Made by a program: the position numbers and the translations under genes | Part shown: in pieces, positions 27,213 through 36,069 of the stretch | Layout of the letters: every line of letters starts with the position of its first letter | How positions within the stretch are numbered: the stretch's first letter is position 1 | The notes under the pieces: model-generated | What the model was told of the DNA's origin: nothing | Database searches by the model: none | The model's input: the letters and a program-made list of their open reading frames with translations, nothing else | From: SG8-38 sp041576815 | GTDB lineage: Bacteria > Myxococcota_A > Polyangia > Polyangiales > Houyiibacteriaceae | Length of the DNA stretch: 64,000 bases | Assembly: GCA_041576815.1 (NCBI GenBank) | Contig: JBFGKE010000003.1 | Span: 1 to 64,000, forward strand | Reading direction: 5' to 3'

Positions 27213-28007
27213 ATGGGTAAGCGGTTCGAAAATCAGGTCGTCTGGATCACCGGCGGAGGCAGCGGCATCGGCCGCGCGCTGGCCCTCGCGTTCGCGCGCG
27301 AAGGGGGCTCGGTGGCGGTGTCCGGACGGCGCGAAGACCGCCTCCTCGAAGTCGTCCATGCGGTCGAAGAGCTCGGTGCCAAGGGGCTCGCGGTCCGGTG
27401 CGACGTCACCGACGAGGCCTCGGTGGCGGAGGCGGTTCGCAAGGTCGTGCGCACGTGGGGGGGTGTCGACGTCGCCGTCGCAAACGCTGGGTTTTCGGTC
27501 GGAGGCCGCATCGAAAAGCTCTCGGCAGCGGACTGGCGGCGCCAGCTCGACGTCAACGTGATCGGCGCTGCCATGACCGCACGGTACGCGATCCCGCACC
27601 TTCGAGAGCGAAAGGGCCGGCTGGCGTTGGTGGGGAGCGTTGCCTCGATGCTTTCGGCTCCAGGGTACGGCGCATACTCGGCGTCCAAGTACGCCGTTCG
27701 CGCGATCGGTCAGACCCTCGCCGTGGAGCTCCACGGCAGCGGCGTGACGTGCACCACGATTCACCCCGGCTACATCGAAAGCGAGATCGCCCAGGTCGAC
27801 AATCAGGGCCGCTTCGACGCATCACGCGAAGACAAGCGTCCGAAAAACCTGATGTGGCCCGCTGATCGAGCGGCGCGCGCGATGGTGCACGCGATCGCAC
27901 GGCGAAAGCGCGAGCACACCTTCACGGGACACGGCAAAGTGGGGGCCTTTGCCGGGCGCCACATGCCGGGCCTCGTTCACTTCGGGATGACGCGCGGGCG
28001 CAGCTAA
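27213..28007 (+). CDS. short-chain dehydrogenase/reductase
   Basis: The 264-residue protein is a classical SDR. The NAD(P)-binding TGGGSGIG is at residues 13-20, NAG at 91-93, and the catalytic Ser (142-145 region), Tyr155 and Lys159 lie in GSVASM and YSASK. The substrate is unknown; the C-terminal extension with FAGRHMPG recalls 3-ketosphinganine or related lipid reductases. It lies 52 bases after the RND pump and is convergent with the outer-membrane protein gene. Confidence 0.85.
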   Translation: MGKRFENQVVWITGGGSGIGRALALAFAREGGSVAVSGRREDRLLEVVHAVEELGAKGLAVRCDVTDEASVAEAVRKVVRTWGGVDVAVANAGFSVGGRIEKLSAADWRRQLDVNVIGAAMTARYAIPHLRERKGRLALVGSVASMLSAPGYGAYSASKYAVRAIGQTLAVELHGSGVTCTTIHPGYIESEIAQVDNQGRFDASREDKRPKNLMWPADRAARAMVHAIARRKREHTFTGHGKVGAFAGRHMPGLVHFGMTRGRS

Positions 28008-28009
28008 CG

Positions 28010-28960
28010 CTACTGCACGACGAAGCGGAACATGAAGAGCAGGTAGGTCTCTTTGCGCCCGCCGAGGTCCTGACGAAACGCGGCTTCGAACGCGATCTTG
28101 TTCCGGTTGAAGCCCAGACCTGCGGTGAGCTGATTGAGGTTTCGCCCGCTGTCGCGCCGATAGCCGAACCGGAGGGGGACCATTTCCGCGGCGATATAGC
28201 TGACGCCGCCTCCGGCGATGAGCTCGGTCCCCTCGAACGTGCTGAGGTCCGCGATGATGTCGCCGCCGATCGTGAGCTCGTCGATCGGCGTCAAGGCGAC
28301 GCTGCCTCCAGCCATCTGCGGAGCAAGCGCGGAGTGCGTTTGGATGAGGTTGTAGCCGAGGCCCGCGAGCTTCAGCATCGGGATCGGCGTGATCGTGATC
28401 GACGCGTCCATCGTGATGCCGTCGAACGAAGGACCGATGCGCTGTCCCTCGGAGCGAGACGCATTGACCTTCCCCCACCGAAAACCGAGCCCGAGCCCGA
28501 GCTGCGGGATGACCTGCACGCCGACGCCGGATCGCCAATCCCAACCCTTGTAGCGCCGGTTCTCTCCGTTGAACACGCCGCGGAAGCTGGTGCCGAGCGC
28601 GAATCGCTTCGCGGTCGTCGAGTCGGTGACCGAGCTGCCGATCGTCCAGTACGTCCCGCCGTTGCTCTTGCTGCCCGGGACGATCTGCGAGAACGCCTCG
28701 ATGTGATAGGTCGATATCGCCGCCATGTTGGAGGTGTTGTAGGCCAGGGCTGACGTGCCGATCGCCGCCGCACGCACGCCTGCCCCCATCGCGAGTCCGT
28801 ACGTGGTCTCGAGCGTATCCTCCGTCGGAATCAGCGTCGGATCAGCCACGCCATTGACCCCCGACGGCGCCTGCGTCTGGGCGATCGCCGAGCTCCACGG
28901 ACACAGCGCGATCAACAGACCGACGACTGCCGCCCTTTTTACAGCTCGTTTCGCCCCCAT
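28010..28960 (-). CDS. predicted outer-membrane beta-barrel protein
   Basis: The 316-residue protein has a signal peptide (VVGLLIALCPWSSAIAQ) and a mature part rich in alternating strands, with GLGLGFRWG and a C-terminal LLFMFRFVVQ that looks like a barrel-closing strand. A segment with SALAYNTSNMAAI resembles the N-terminal part of PorV/FadL-type barrels. The substrate is unknown. Its stop is 2 bases from the SDR stop. Confidence 0.65.
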   Translation of the reverse strand: MGAKRAVKRAAVVGLLIALCPWSSAIAQTQAPSGVNGVADPTLIPTEDTLETTYGLAMGAGVRAAAIGTSALAYNTSNMAAISTYHIEAFSQIVPGSKSNGGTYWTIGSSVTDSTTAKRFALGTSFRGVFNGENRRYKGWDWRSGVGVQVIPQLGLGLGFRWGKVNASRSEGQRIGPSFDGITMDASITITPIPMLKLAGLGYNLIQTHSALAPQMAGGSVALTPIDELTIGGDIIADLSTFEGTELIAGGGVSYIAAEMVPLRFGYRRDSGRNLNQLTAGLGFNRNKIAFEAAFRQDLGGRKETYLLFMFRFVVQ

Positions 28961-29035
28961 GGCTGGAACCCTCGGGGAAGCTAACAGCGATGGATCACCC
29001 TTCCAAATTGTCGACCCCGGCTCTAGGAGCGGTAG

Positions 29036-29992
29036 GTGCTCGATGCTCTACTCGACAAATCCATCGTCGGCTACACCTCCCTGGGATTTCGGCTTCGCCC
29101 GCTCTCACCGATCGAAGCCGACTTGACCGGGCGCGTGGCGGTCGTGACGGGGGCGAGCTCGGGGCTCGGTCGTGAAACCGCCACGGAGCTTGCAAAGCTC
29201 GGGGCCACGGTCATTCTCGTCGGTCGCAATCGGGAAAAGACGGATCGCGTGGCCGAATCGATTCGCGGAGCGCGGCCTCACGGAGACGCACGCGTCGAAA
29301 TTGCCGACCTCAGCTCGATGCGCGAAGTGCGGGCGCTGGCCGCGCGGCTAGACCGGCCCATTCACATCCTGGTCAACAACGCGGGGATTCTACCCTCCAA
29401 ACGCACCGAGACCGACGAAGGCATCGAGACCACGTTTGCAACCAATCTGCTCGGGCACTTCCTGTTGACGAACCTGCTGATCCAAAAGCTCGAAGCGCCG
29501 GCGCGGGTGATCAACGTGTCGTCGGGAGGCATGTACACGCAGCGGATCCGCGTCGATGACCTGCAGATGTCCGGCGGCCGGTTCGACGGAACGGTGCAGT
29601 ATGCACGCACCAAGCGTGCGCAGGTCATCCTGACCGAGATGTGGGCCGACTCCCTTTTCGACAGGGGCATCGTCGTGCATGCGATGCACCCAGGGTGGGC
29701 CGACACGCCCGGGGTCAGTCGATCGCTGCCGATGTTCCACAGGCTCACCAAGCCCCTGCTCCGCAGCGCGAAAGAAGGCGCCGACACCATCGTTTGGCTG
29801 TGCGCGTCAGAGGAGGCCGGCACACGGACCGGTCTCTTCTGGCACGATCGCAAACCGCGTCCCACCCATCGACTGCAGTCGACCAAAGAAACGCAGGCCG
29901 AGCGCGAGGCGCTCTGGGCGAAGCTTGCGGAGCTCAGCGGCAGCGGTGCGCGGCTCCATGAGCACCTGGGCGCCTTGGAAAAAGGCGTCTAA
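29036..29992 (+). CDS. short-chain dehydrogenase, DHRS12-like
   Basis: The 318-residue protein has TGASSGLG at residues 38-45, NNAGILPS, the catalytic NVSSGGMYT serine, and YARTK for Tyr/Lys. A 30-residue N-terminal extension and the long C-terminal part with a HDRKPRPTH segment fit the DHRS12 branch of the SDR family. It is probably NADP-dependent; the substrate is unknown. GTG at 29036 is used as the start. The acyltransferase gene begins 8 bases after the stop. Confidence 0.82.
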   Translation: MLDALLDKSIVGYTSLGFRLRPLSPIEADLTGRVAVVTGASSGLGRETATELAKLGATVILVGRNREKTDRVAESIRGARPHGDARVEIADLSSMREVRALAARLDRPIHILVNNAGILPSKRTETDEGIETTFATNLLGHFLLTNLLIQKLEAPARVINVSSGGMYTQRIRVDDLQMSGGRFDGTVQYARTKRAQVILTEMWADSLFDRGIVVHAMHPGWADTPGVSRSLPMFHRLTKPLLRSAKEGADTIVWLCASEEAGTRTGLFWHDRKPRPTHRLQSTKETQAEREALWAKLAELSGSGARLHEHLGALEKGV

Positions 29993-30000
29993 CCTAGAGC

Positions 30001-30990
30001 GTGGTCAAGCCTGCAAAGGAAGGTCGGATCCCCAGGCGGGTGGCGACCACCACGATTTACGCGGTCTCTTGGCTGCTGCTGACGCTGCTCGCGCCGCTTT
30101 GGGTTCCGCTCGGTCTCCTGATCGGCATCTTGCGCGGGCGATCGTTCGTGATCCTGCGGCTGCTGGTGTTTGGATGGTTCTACTTCGGCTTCGAGCTCTT
30201 CGCGCTGATGCTCATAGGGTTCGTGTTTGCATTCTCCACCAGCGAGCGCGCGCGCACGCAGCGTCTGTACGAGCTCCAAGCGTGGTGGGCATCGACGACG
30301 CTATCGGTCGCCAAATGGCTATTGCGCCTTCGCGTCGTGGTCGAGGACGCAGACGTGGCCGTGCCGGGGCCGGCGATCTTCTTGATCCGGCATGCGAGCA
30401 TCGTCGATACGCTCCTCCCCTGTGTGTACGTCCAGCGACCGCATCGCTTCCGCGTACGCTACGTGCTGAAACAGGAGCTCTTGTTCGACCCATGCATCGA
30501 CGTCGTCGGCAACGCGTTGCCGAACTACTTCGTCGATCGCACGGGCGACATCCCCAAGGAGCTCGACGGTATCCGTGCCCTGGTCGCCGACCTCGGGAGC
30601 GACGGCGTGCTGATTTTTCCTGAAGGCACGCGTTTTTCGCAGGAAAAACGGGCTCGTGCGCTCGCCAAGCTCGAGGCCCAAGCCCCGGACATTCAGCAAG
30701 CCGCGCGGGCGCTGACTAGGGTCCTGCCGCCCAAGCCAGGCGGCGTGCTCACGCTTCTCGAGGCGTTGCCCGGCACCGACTGCGTCATCTTCGCGCACAC
30801 GGGGCTCGAAGCGTTTGCAAAGGTGAAAGACGTGTTGAGTGGAGCGGTGGTCGGATCGACGGTGCGCATTCGCTGCTGGCGGATCCCCGCGAGCGAGATC
30901 CCTTCCACCGCGGACGAACGACTCCGATGGTTGTTCGCGGAGTGGAAAAAAGTCGATGCGTTCGTCGGAAACACGCGCGAAACATCGTGA
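30001..30990 (+). CDS. 1-acyl-glycerol-3-phosphate acyltransferase family (PlsC-like)
   Basis: The 329-residue protein has two N-terminal membrane helices (about residues 18-45 and 50-78). The acyltransferase block has RHASIVDT near residue 130 (HxxxxD motif) and FPEGTR near residues 205-210. It transfers an acyl chain to a glycerophosphate or similar acceptor at the inner membrane. The GTG start is 8 bases after the DHRS12-like stop, so they are probably in one operon. Its end borders the dnaA upstream region. Confidence 0.85.
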   Translation: MVKPAKEGRIPRRVATTTIYAVSWLLLTLLAPLWVPLGLLIGILRGRSFVILRLLVFGWFYFGFELFALMLIGFVFAFSTSERARTQRLYELQAWWASTTLSVAKWLLRLRVVVEDADVAVPGPAIFLIRHASIVDTLLPCVYVQRPHRFRVRYVLKQELLFDPCIDVVGNALPNYFVDRTGDIPKELDGIRALVADLGSDGVLIFPEGTRFSQEKRARALAKLEAQAPDIQQAARALTRVLPPKPGGVLTLLEALPGTDCVIFAHTGLEAFAKVKDVLSGAVVGSTVRIRCWRIPASEIPSTADERLRWLFAEWKKVDAFVGNTRETS

Positions 30991-31440
30991 GTTGGCAGTG
31001 GACAACCTGTGGATCGATCGCGTTGACCGTGGTGCAAACGGGCGTTTGCGCAGTGGACGAATTACTCACAGCTGTGGACGAATTCGATCTGCAAATGCGT
31101 CGCATGTTGCGCGAACGATAACAAGACGTAATCCGGAATGATTGCAACAGCTTGTCACCAGCGACGAAACAACTCGTAAAGCGACGCGCCGCCTCGCAAA
31201 AAAAATCGCATGTGAATCTTTCGCGATCACGAGCGGTTAGAAATTTGTTCGACGATCCCCATAGACGCCTTGAAAGCTCGCTGCTAGTTTCGGCGCCCTT
31301 CACTCGGAGGACACACGTCGGCGGTCGCCAAAGCCGGCGAAAGATGTTGAGCAGGCACTTGATTTCGCTCGTTCCGGCGGCTGTGGATGGCCTGGGGACG
31401 GCAATGCCCAAATGCGCGTTTTTCTGGGGGCGACGAAACG
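30991..31440 (+). other. candidate oriC, upstream of dnaA
   Basis: The 450 bases before dnaA have no gene. Four DnaA-box-like 9-mers lie in one direction: AGTGGACAA (30997), TGTGGATCG (31008), AGTGGACGA (31052) and TGTGGACGA (31073). The last two sit in an 11-base direct repeat exactly 21 bases apart. A perfect inverted repeat GCAAACG-GG-CGTTTGC is at 31034-31049. A-rich DNA follows at 31190-31250, and TGTGGATGG lies at 31382. Matches to the E. coli box TGTGGATAA are relaxed. Confidence 0.55.
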
Positions 31441-32799
31441 ATGGAACAACTGTGGGATCAAGCGCTGGGCAGCCTAAAGGGGCACCTGTCTGCCGAGAAC
31501 TTCGAGACGTGGCTCAAGCCCGTTCAGTTTGGGGGCATCGAGAGCGACTCGATCGTGCTTCGGATCCCGAATCAGTTTTTCGCCGAGTGGATCGCTGCGC
31601 ACTACCTCGACATGATCCTCGAAACGCTCCGTGCGCAAGCGGGCGACACGTACGTGCCGACCAAGGTGCGGTGGGAGCTCGACGAAACGCTTCGCGAAAA
31701 GGCGCAGGCCGCGCGCGAGTCGGCGCCACCCGCCGCTCCCCGCGTGCGGAAGCCGACGCCCCGCGAGCGTGAGTCAGCCGACCTCAATCCGAAGTACCGG
31801 TTTCAGAACTTCGTCGTCGGCCCTGCAAACCAGCTTGCGCACGCCGCAAGCGTCGCGTGCGGATCGGACCCGGGACGGCGATACAACCCGCTTTTCATCT
31901 ACGGCGGTGTCGGCCTCGGCAAAACCCACCTCGTCAATGCGATCGGCCACGCGATCGTGCAGCGAAGGCCTCGCGCCAAGATCCTCTATGTTTCGGCCGA
32001 GCGCTTCACCAACGAGTTCATCTGGTCCCTGCAAAACCACCAGATCAACGCGTTTCGCGAGCGATACAGGATGCGGTGCGACGTACTGCTGATGGACGAC
32101 ATTCAGTTCCTCGCCGGTCGAGAGCAGACCCAGGAGGAGTTCTTCCACACCTTCAACGCGCTCTATCATTCAGACAAGCAAATTGTGGTCACCTCCGACG
32201 TCTACCCGCAGCAGATCCCCGAAATGCAGGAACGGCTGATCAGCCGCTTCCAGTCCGGCATGGTCGCCGACGTCCAGGCGCCCGAGCTCGATACGCGCAT
32301 TGCCATTCTCCAGCAGAAGGCCGAAAGCGAGGGCATCGAGCTCGACAGCGAGGTGGGGCTCTACTTGGCCCAAACGGTCCGCAGCAACGTGCGCGAGCTC
32401 GAGGGTACGCTTCTTCGCATCGCGGTGAAGGCGGAGCTCCTCGGGCTTCCGATGACGCTCGATCTGGCCAAAGAGACGATGCGGACGGCCCTACCCAATC
32501 ATGACACGGCAATGTCGGTCGAGGACATCCAGCGCATCGCGTGCGGCTACTTCGGCATCCGTCTCGCTGATTTGAAGTCGCGGCGCCGCCACCGCGCGGT
32601 GAGCTTTCCCCGCATGATCGCAATGTACATTTGCCGGCAGCGTCTCGGGACCAGCTATCCCGAGCTTGGCGAGCGCTTTGGCGGCAAGGACCACACGACG
32701 GTCATCAGCGCCGTTCGCAAGATCGGCGGTCTGATCGAGGCCCAGGACGAACGTGTCCTTGGCGCCGTGGGTGCCATCGAGCGCAAGCTCGGCATCTGA
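31441..32799 (+). CDS. dnaA: chromosomal replication initiator DnaA
   Basis: The 452-residue protein has the four DnaA domains: N-terminal helical domain (LWDQALGSLKGHLSAENFETWL), a short variable linker, the AAA+ domain (FIYGGVGLGKTHLVNAIGH, LLMDDIQFLAG, DRFQSG-type sensor region as ISRFQSGMV), and the C-terminal DNA-binding helix-turn-helix with FGGKDHTTVISAVRKI. It binds boxes at oriC and opens the origin. ATG at 31441 is preferred to one 54 bases upstream because homology starts there. dnaN and recF follow, but gyrB does not. Confidence 0.97.
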   Translation: MEQLWDQALGSLKGHLSAENFETWLKPVQFGGIESDSIVLRIPNQFFAEWIAAHYLDMILETLRAQAGDTYVPTKVRWELDETLREKAQAARESAPPAAPRVRKPTPRERESADLNPKYRFQNFVVGPANQLAHAASVACGSDPGRRYNPLFIYGGVGLGKTHLVNAIGHAIVQRRPRAKILYVSAERFTNEFIWSLQNHQINAFRERYRMRCDVLLMDDIQFLAGREQTQEEFFHTFNALYHSDKQIVVTSDVYPQQIPEMQERLISRFQSGMVADVQAPELDTRIAILQQKAESEGIELDSEVGLYLAQTVRSNVRELEGTLLRIAVKAELLGLPMTLDLAKETMRTALPNHDTAMSVEDIQRIACGYFGIRLADLKSRRRHRAVSFPRMIAMYICRQRLGTSYPELGERFGGKDHTTVISAVRKIGGLIEAQDERVLGAVGAIERKLGI

Positions 32800-32830
32800 T
32801 GAAGCATCGTTTCTGCGCCTCTGGGGGGTT

Positions 32831-32871
32831 GTGTGGAAGGTCTCGGCAAGCCGGGCCTTCCACACGCTTTT
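32831..32871 (+). terminator. strong hairpin between dnaA and dnaN
   Basis: GTGTGGAAGG (32831-32840) and CCTTCCACAC (32856-32865) form a perfect 10-bp stem, with CGGC/GCCG inside the loop, followed by GCTTTT. This looks like an intrinsic terminator or attenuator after dnaA and would separate it from dnaN. Confidence 0.6.
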
Positions 32872-33122
32872 GGTGTATACCAGCGCCTGTGCTCGACCTG
32901 CGGGTTCGCTGGGGACTCACCTTGGGGAACACTCGGGGTTTCATGTTTCCCCACTCGGCCCAGGATCAGCCAACGCATCGAAACTCTGCCAAAGCGGCCT
33001 AGTTACAAATGGTTACCTTGCACCATCCACAATTCACAGCCGTTAAGACGAAGACGAATTTAAAGATCTATAGATCTAGCGCGGTGGATAAACAGACACC
33101 GTCCTCGAGGAAGTAAACCAAC
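32872..33122 (+). other. dnaA-dnaN intergenic region with DnaA-box-like sites
   Basis: No gene is seen in this region. GGTGGATAA (33083-33091) matches 8 of 9 bases of the DnaA box, and CCATCCACA (33023-33031) matches 7 of 9 on the other strand. The DNA between is AT-rich for this window (GAATTTAAAGATCTATAGATCT). With the cluster before dnaA this fits a two-part origin. The dnaN promoter must also lie here. Confidence 0.45.
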
Positions 33123-34256
33123 ATGGAGCTCACGATCGATAAGCAGCAGTTCCTTCGGGGTCTCGCAAGGACTCACGGAGTCGCTGATCGCAAAAGCTCG
33201 ATGCACATCCTGTCGAACGTCCTGCTCACGGCCGAGGGCTCCGATCGCCTCCGGCTGTCAGCTACGGATCTCTACTTGGGCGTCACGGCCGTCGTCCCTG
33301 CGAACATCAAAAAAGGGGGCACGATTGCCGTGTCGGCCCGCACGCTGTTCGATATCGTGAAGAACCTGCCCGATGGCGAGGTCAGCTGGACGCTCAGTGA
33401 CAGCCATGCCGTCGAGCTACGGTGCGGCAAGGTCCGGTATCGAATTCCTGCGATGCCCGGCGAAGACTTCCCGCCGCTTCCGAATCCTGGGGACGCAGAC
33501 TTCGCGCATCTCGACGCAGGGCTCTTGGCGGAGCTGATCGCGCTGACGCATTACTCGATGTCTCACGACGATACGCGGCCGCACCTCGCGGGAACGCTTT
33601 TCGAGGGTGACGGCAAAGTCGTTCGAATGGTGACCACCGATGGACATCGCCTGTCGAAGGCCGAGCACAAACCGAGCGGCAAGGGCGCGAAGATGAGCTT
33701 CAGCATGCTCGTGCCGCACAAGGGCATTTCCGAGCTCAAGCGGCTCCTCGACGACGTGAAAGGCTCGAAGGGCAAAGACGACGACACCATGGTCGGCATC
33801 GCCACGGCGGGCGGAAACGCCTTCTTCATGCGCGACGACCTCTGCCTGAGCGTGAAGCTCGCCGACGAGAATTTTCCGCCTTACAACAAAGTCATTCCGA
33901 GCAAGCAGAGCCGGACCGTCATCGCAGCGCGCGGACCGCTGGTCGAGGCACTTCGACGAATCAGCCTCGTGGCCAACGACAAGAGTGGCGGTGTGCAGCT
34001 CATGATCGAGCCGGGTTTGCTCCGGTTGCAAAGTCAAAACCCCGAGGTCGGGGAGGGCAGCGAGGAAGTGGATGTCGACTACGCCGGGGACGGCCTTCGC
34101 ATCGGTTTCAACGCGCGCTACCTGCTCGATGCGCTCAGCGCCCTGCCGTACGACGAGGTGGCGATCGAGCTGAGTGGCGAACGCGACCCGGGCGTGCTGA
34201 AGCCGGTCGGTGACAACGCCGACTTCATCGGCGTCATCATGCCGATGCGAATTTAG
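33123..34256 (+). CDS. dnaN: DNA polymerase III beta subunit (sliding clamp)
   Basis: The 377-residue protein has the three repeated clamp domains, with LSNVLLTAEG near residue 30, TDLYLGV, and the conserved C-terminus VGDNADFIGVIMPMRI. It forms the ring that keeps polymerase III on DNA. The ATG at 33123 is set 322 bases after dnaA. The recF start follows 8 bases after its stop, so the two are likely one transcript. Confidence 0.96.
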   Translation: MELTIDKQQFLRGLARTHGVADRKSSMHILSNVLLTAEGSDRLRLSATDLYLGVTAVVPANIKKGGTIAVSARTLFDIVKNLPDGEVSWTLSDSHAVELRCGKVRYRIPAMPGEDFPPLPNPGDADFAHLDAGLLAELIALTHYSMSHDDTRPHLAGTLFEGDGKVVRMVTTDGHRLSKAEHKPSGKGAKMSFSMLVPHKGISELKRLLDDVKGSKGKDDDTMVGIATAGGNAFFMRDDLCLSVKLADENFPPYNKVIPSKQSRTVIAARGPLVEALRRISLVANDKSGGVQLMIEPGLLRLQSQNPEVGEGSEEVDVDYAGDGLRIGFNARYLLDALSALPYDEVAIELSGERDPGVLKPVGDNADFIGVIMPMRI

Positions 34257-34264
34257 GGCAACCG

Positions 34265-35374
34265 TTGGCCTCGGAGTCGCGGAGCCCACCGAAACCGAGC
34301 CGGGTCACCGAGCTTCGGGCGCGCGGGTTTCGCAACCTGGGGTCACTCGATTTCAAGCCGGGCTCGCACTTCAACGTGATCCACGGCGACAACGGAGCGG
34401 GCAAGTCCAACTTGCTCGAGGCGATCTATTACCTCGGCGCCCTCAAGAGCTTTCGCGGTGCCAAGACCGATGACCTGGTAGCGCTCGACGCCGACAGCGC
34501 GTCGCTCGAGGCGCTTTTCGACGGCGGGCCTGCGCCGCACCGTCTTCGAATCGACATCGGACGCTCGCAGCGACGGCGCCTTCAGCTCGACGGCAAGCGC
34601 CCTCGTTCGACGAGCGTTTGGCATCAGACGGTTCGAATGGTGCTATTCCATCCAGGGGATTTGGTGCTCGCCTCGGGCGCCCCCGACAAGAGAAGGGCGT
34701 TTCTCGACCGGATCCTCGAGCAGATCGACCCGGTCTACGGCTCGACCCTCGCGAGCTACGAGAAAGCCCTCCGGAGCCGCAACCGGCTCCTCAAGGAAGA
34801 CCGGACCGACCGGCGGTCGGTGCGGGCCTACGACGCCATCCTCAGCAAGGCAGGAGCGGTAATCGGACAGGCGCGCGGGCGTATCATCGAGGACCTCGCG
34901 CCTCGGGTCGAGCACGCCTTCACGGAGGTGTTCGCTGGAGAGGTCCCGCTGCGGGTTTGCTATCTCCCCCGGGTCGACCCCACGGAGGAAGCGATTGCCG
35001 AAGCCCTCGAACGCTCGTTCGAAAAGGATCGGGCGCGCGGGTTTACCGCCGATGGTCCGCACGGGGACGATCTCGAGCTGCAGCTCCACGGCGTTGGGGC
35101 CCGTCATCACGGCTCTCAGGGCCAGCACCGCACCATCGTGCTTGCCCTCAAGACCGCGGAGCTCGATCTATTGAGCGAGCGCAGCGGCCGCGTGCCGATC
35201 CTGCTGCTCGACGACGTGTCGAGTGAGCTCGACCGGAGTCGAAACCGGCGCTTCTTCGAGGTGCTGAGCCACGCCGGCGGTCAAGTGTTCCTGACGACGA
35301 CGCATCCCGAGTTCATTTTGCTCGAGGATGACCGCGTCGACTTCCAGGTCGACGACGGACTGGTCACTCGATGA
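34265..35374 (+). CDS. recF: DNA replication/repair protein RecF
   Basis: The 369-residue protein has the SMC-like ATPase layout: IHGDNGAGKSNLLEAIYYLG (Walker A), GSQGQHRTIVLALK (ABC signature), and ILLLDDVSSELD (Walker B). It helps load RecA at gaps during recombinational repair. TTG at 34265 is used as the start, because homology starts shortly after and no ATG fits. The stop overlaps by 11 bases the stop of the convergent cyclophilin gene. Confidence 0.93.
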   Translation: MASESRSPPKPSRVTELRARGFRNLGSLDFKPGSHFNVIHGDNGAGKSNLLEAIYYLGALKSFRGAKTDDLVALDADSASLEALFDGGPAPHRLRIDIGRSQRRRLQLDGKRPRSTSVWHQTVRMVLFHPGDLVLASGAPDKRRAFLDRILEQIDPVYGSTLASYEKALRSRNRLLKEDRTDRRSVRAYDAILSKAGAVIGQARGRIIEDLAPRVEHAFTEVFAGEVPLRVCYLPRVDPTEEAIAEALERSFEKDRARGFTADGPHGDDLELQLHGVGARHHGSQGQHRTIVLALKTAELDLLSERSGRVPILLLDDVSSELDRSRNRRFFEVLSHAGGQVFLTTTHPEFILLEDDRVDFQVDDGLVTR

Positions 35375-36026
35375 CCTTCGCGCTCTTGATGTAGTCGAGC
35401 CTCGGGAAGCTCTCGCGGAGGTACGCGTTGCCGCGCGACTGCATCAGCGCCTGAGAAGGACCCCGGCCGCGGGGCGCTCCCTCGCCGTACCCGTCGTACA
35501 GAGCATCGACGGGCGCCATGTCTTTGACCTTGCCAAACGGGGAGAAACCCATCCCGTCGAGCCGGGAGTTGTCGGTAAAGTTGATGAAGAACTGCGTGGT
35601 ACGCGAGTCGGGCCCGGAGGTCGCAAACGTAACCGTGCCGCGGGCGTTGCTCGCCTTGACGGGGTCGTCCGGGATGCGTTTTTCACGCCACTCTGCAGTG
35701 AGCGCGGGGTCGCCGTGGATTCCCACCTGGGCCATGAAACCGCCGATCACGCGAAAGAATGCCACGTCGGTGTAGTAGCCATTTTTCACTAGCTCGTAGA
35801 ACCGGTCGGCGCCGTGGGGGGCCCACTCTCGGCGAACGTCGATCACGATCGCGCCTTTCGTGGTGTCGAGCTCGACGGTGTATTCGGCGGGGGCTGTCAC
35901 CTTGGTCTCCTTTTCGGCTTCTGGCGCGGGCGCGGCCTCGCCTTGGCCCGTCGGTTTTGCGTCTTCTTCCTTGGGGCACCCCACGAGGATGACCCCGGCC
36001 AACATGCACAGCGCTAAGGTTCGCAT
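35364..36026 (-). CDS. cyclophilin-type peptidyl-prolyl isomerase, lipoprotein
   Basis: The 220-residue protein has a lipoprotein signal (LCMLAGVILVGC), an acidic/alanine linker, and a cyclophilin domain: VELDTTKGAIVIDV, ADRFYELVKNGYYTDVAFFRVI, GFMAQVG, ATSGPDSRTTQFFINFTDN and FGKV. These cover the usual active-site residues of cyclophilins. It probably speeds proline isomerisation in the periplasm, anchored to a membrane. It is the only gene of its transcript visible here. Confidence 0.88.
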   Translation of the reverse strand: MRTLALCMLAGVILVGCPKEEDAKPTGQGEAAPAPEAEKETKVTAPAEYTVELDTTKGAIVIDVRREWAPHGADRFYELVKNGYYTDVAFFRVIGGFMAQVGIHGDPALTAEWREKRIPDDPVKASNARGTVTFATSGPDSRTTQFFINFTDNSRLDGMGFSPFGKVKDMAPVDALYDGYGEGAPRGRGPSQALMQSRGNAYLRESFPRLDYIKSAKVIE

Positions 36027-36069
36027 GGCCGTACCTTGGCAAGCGGCGCCCTGGGCGCAAGTGATCCCG

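Noticed and set aside
31190..31220. A-rich CTCGCAAAAAAAATCGCATG near oriC as another copy of the MITE end
   Set aside because: Shares only the A-run and TCGC; lacks the GGGGC flank seen in all other copies.
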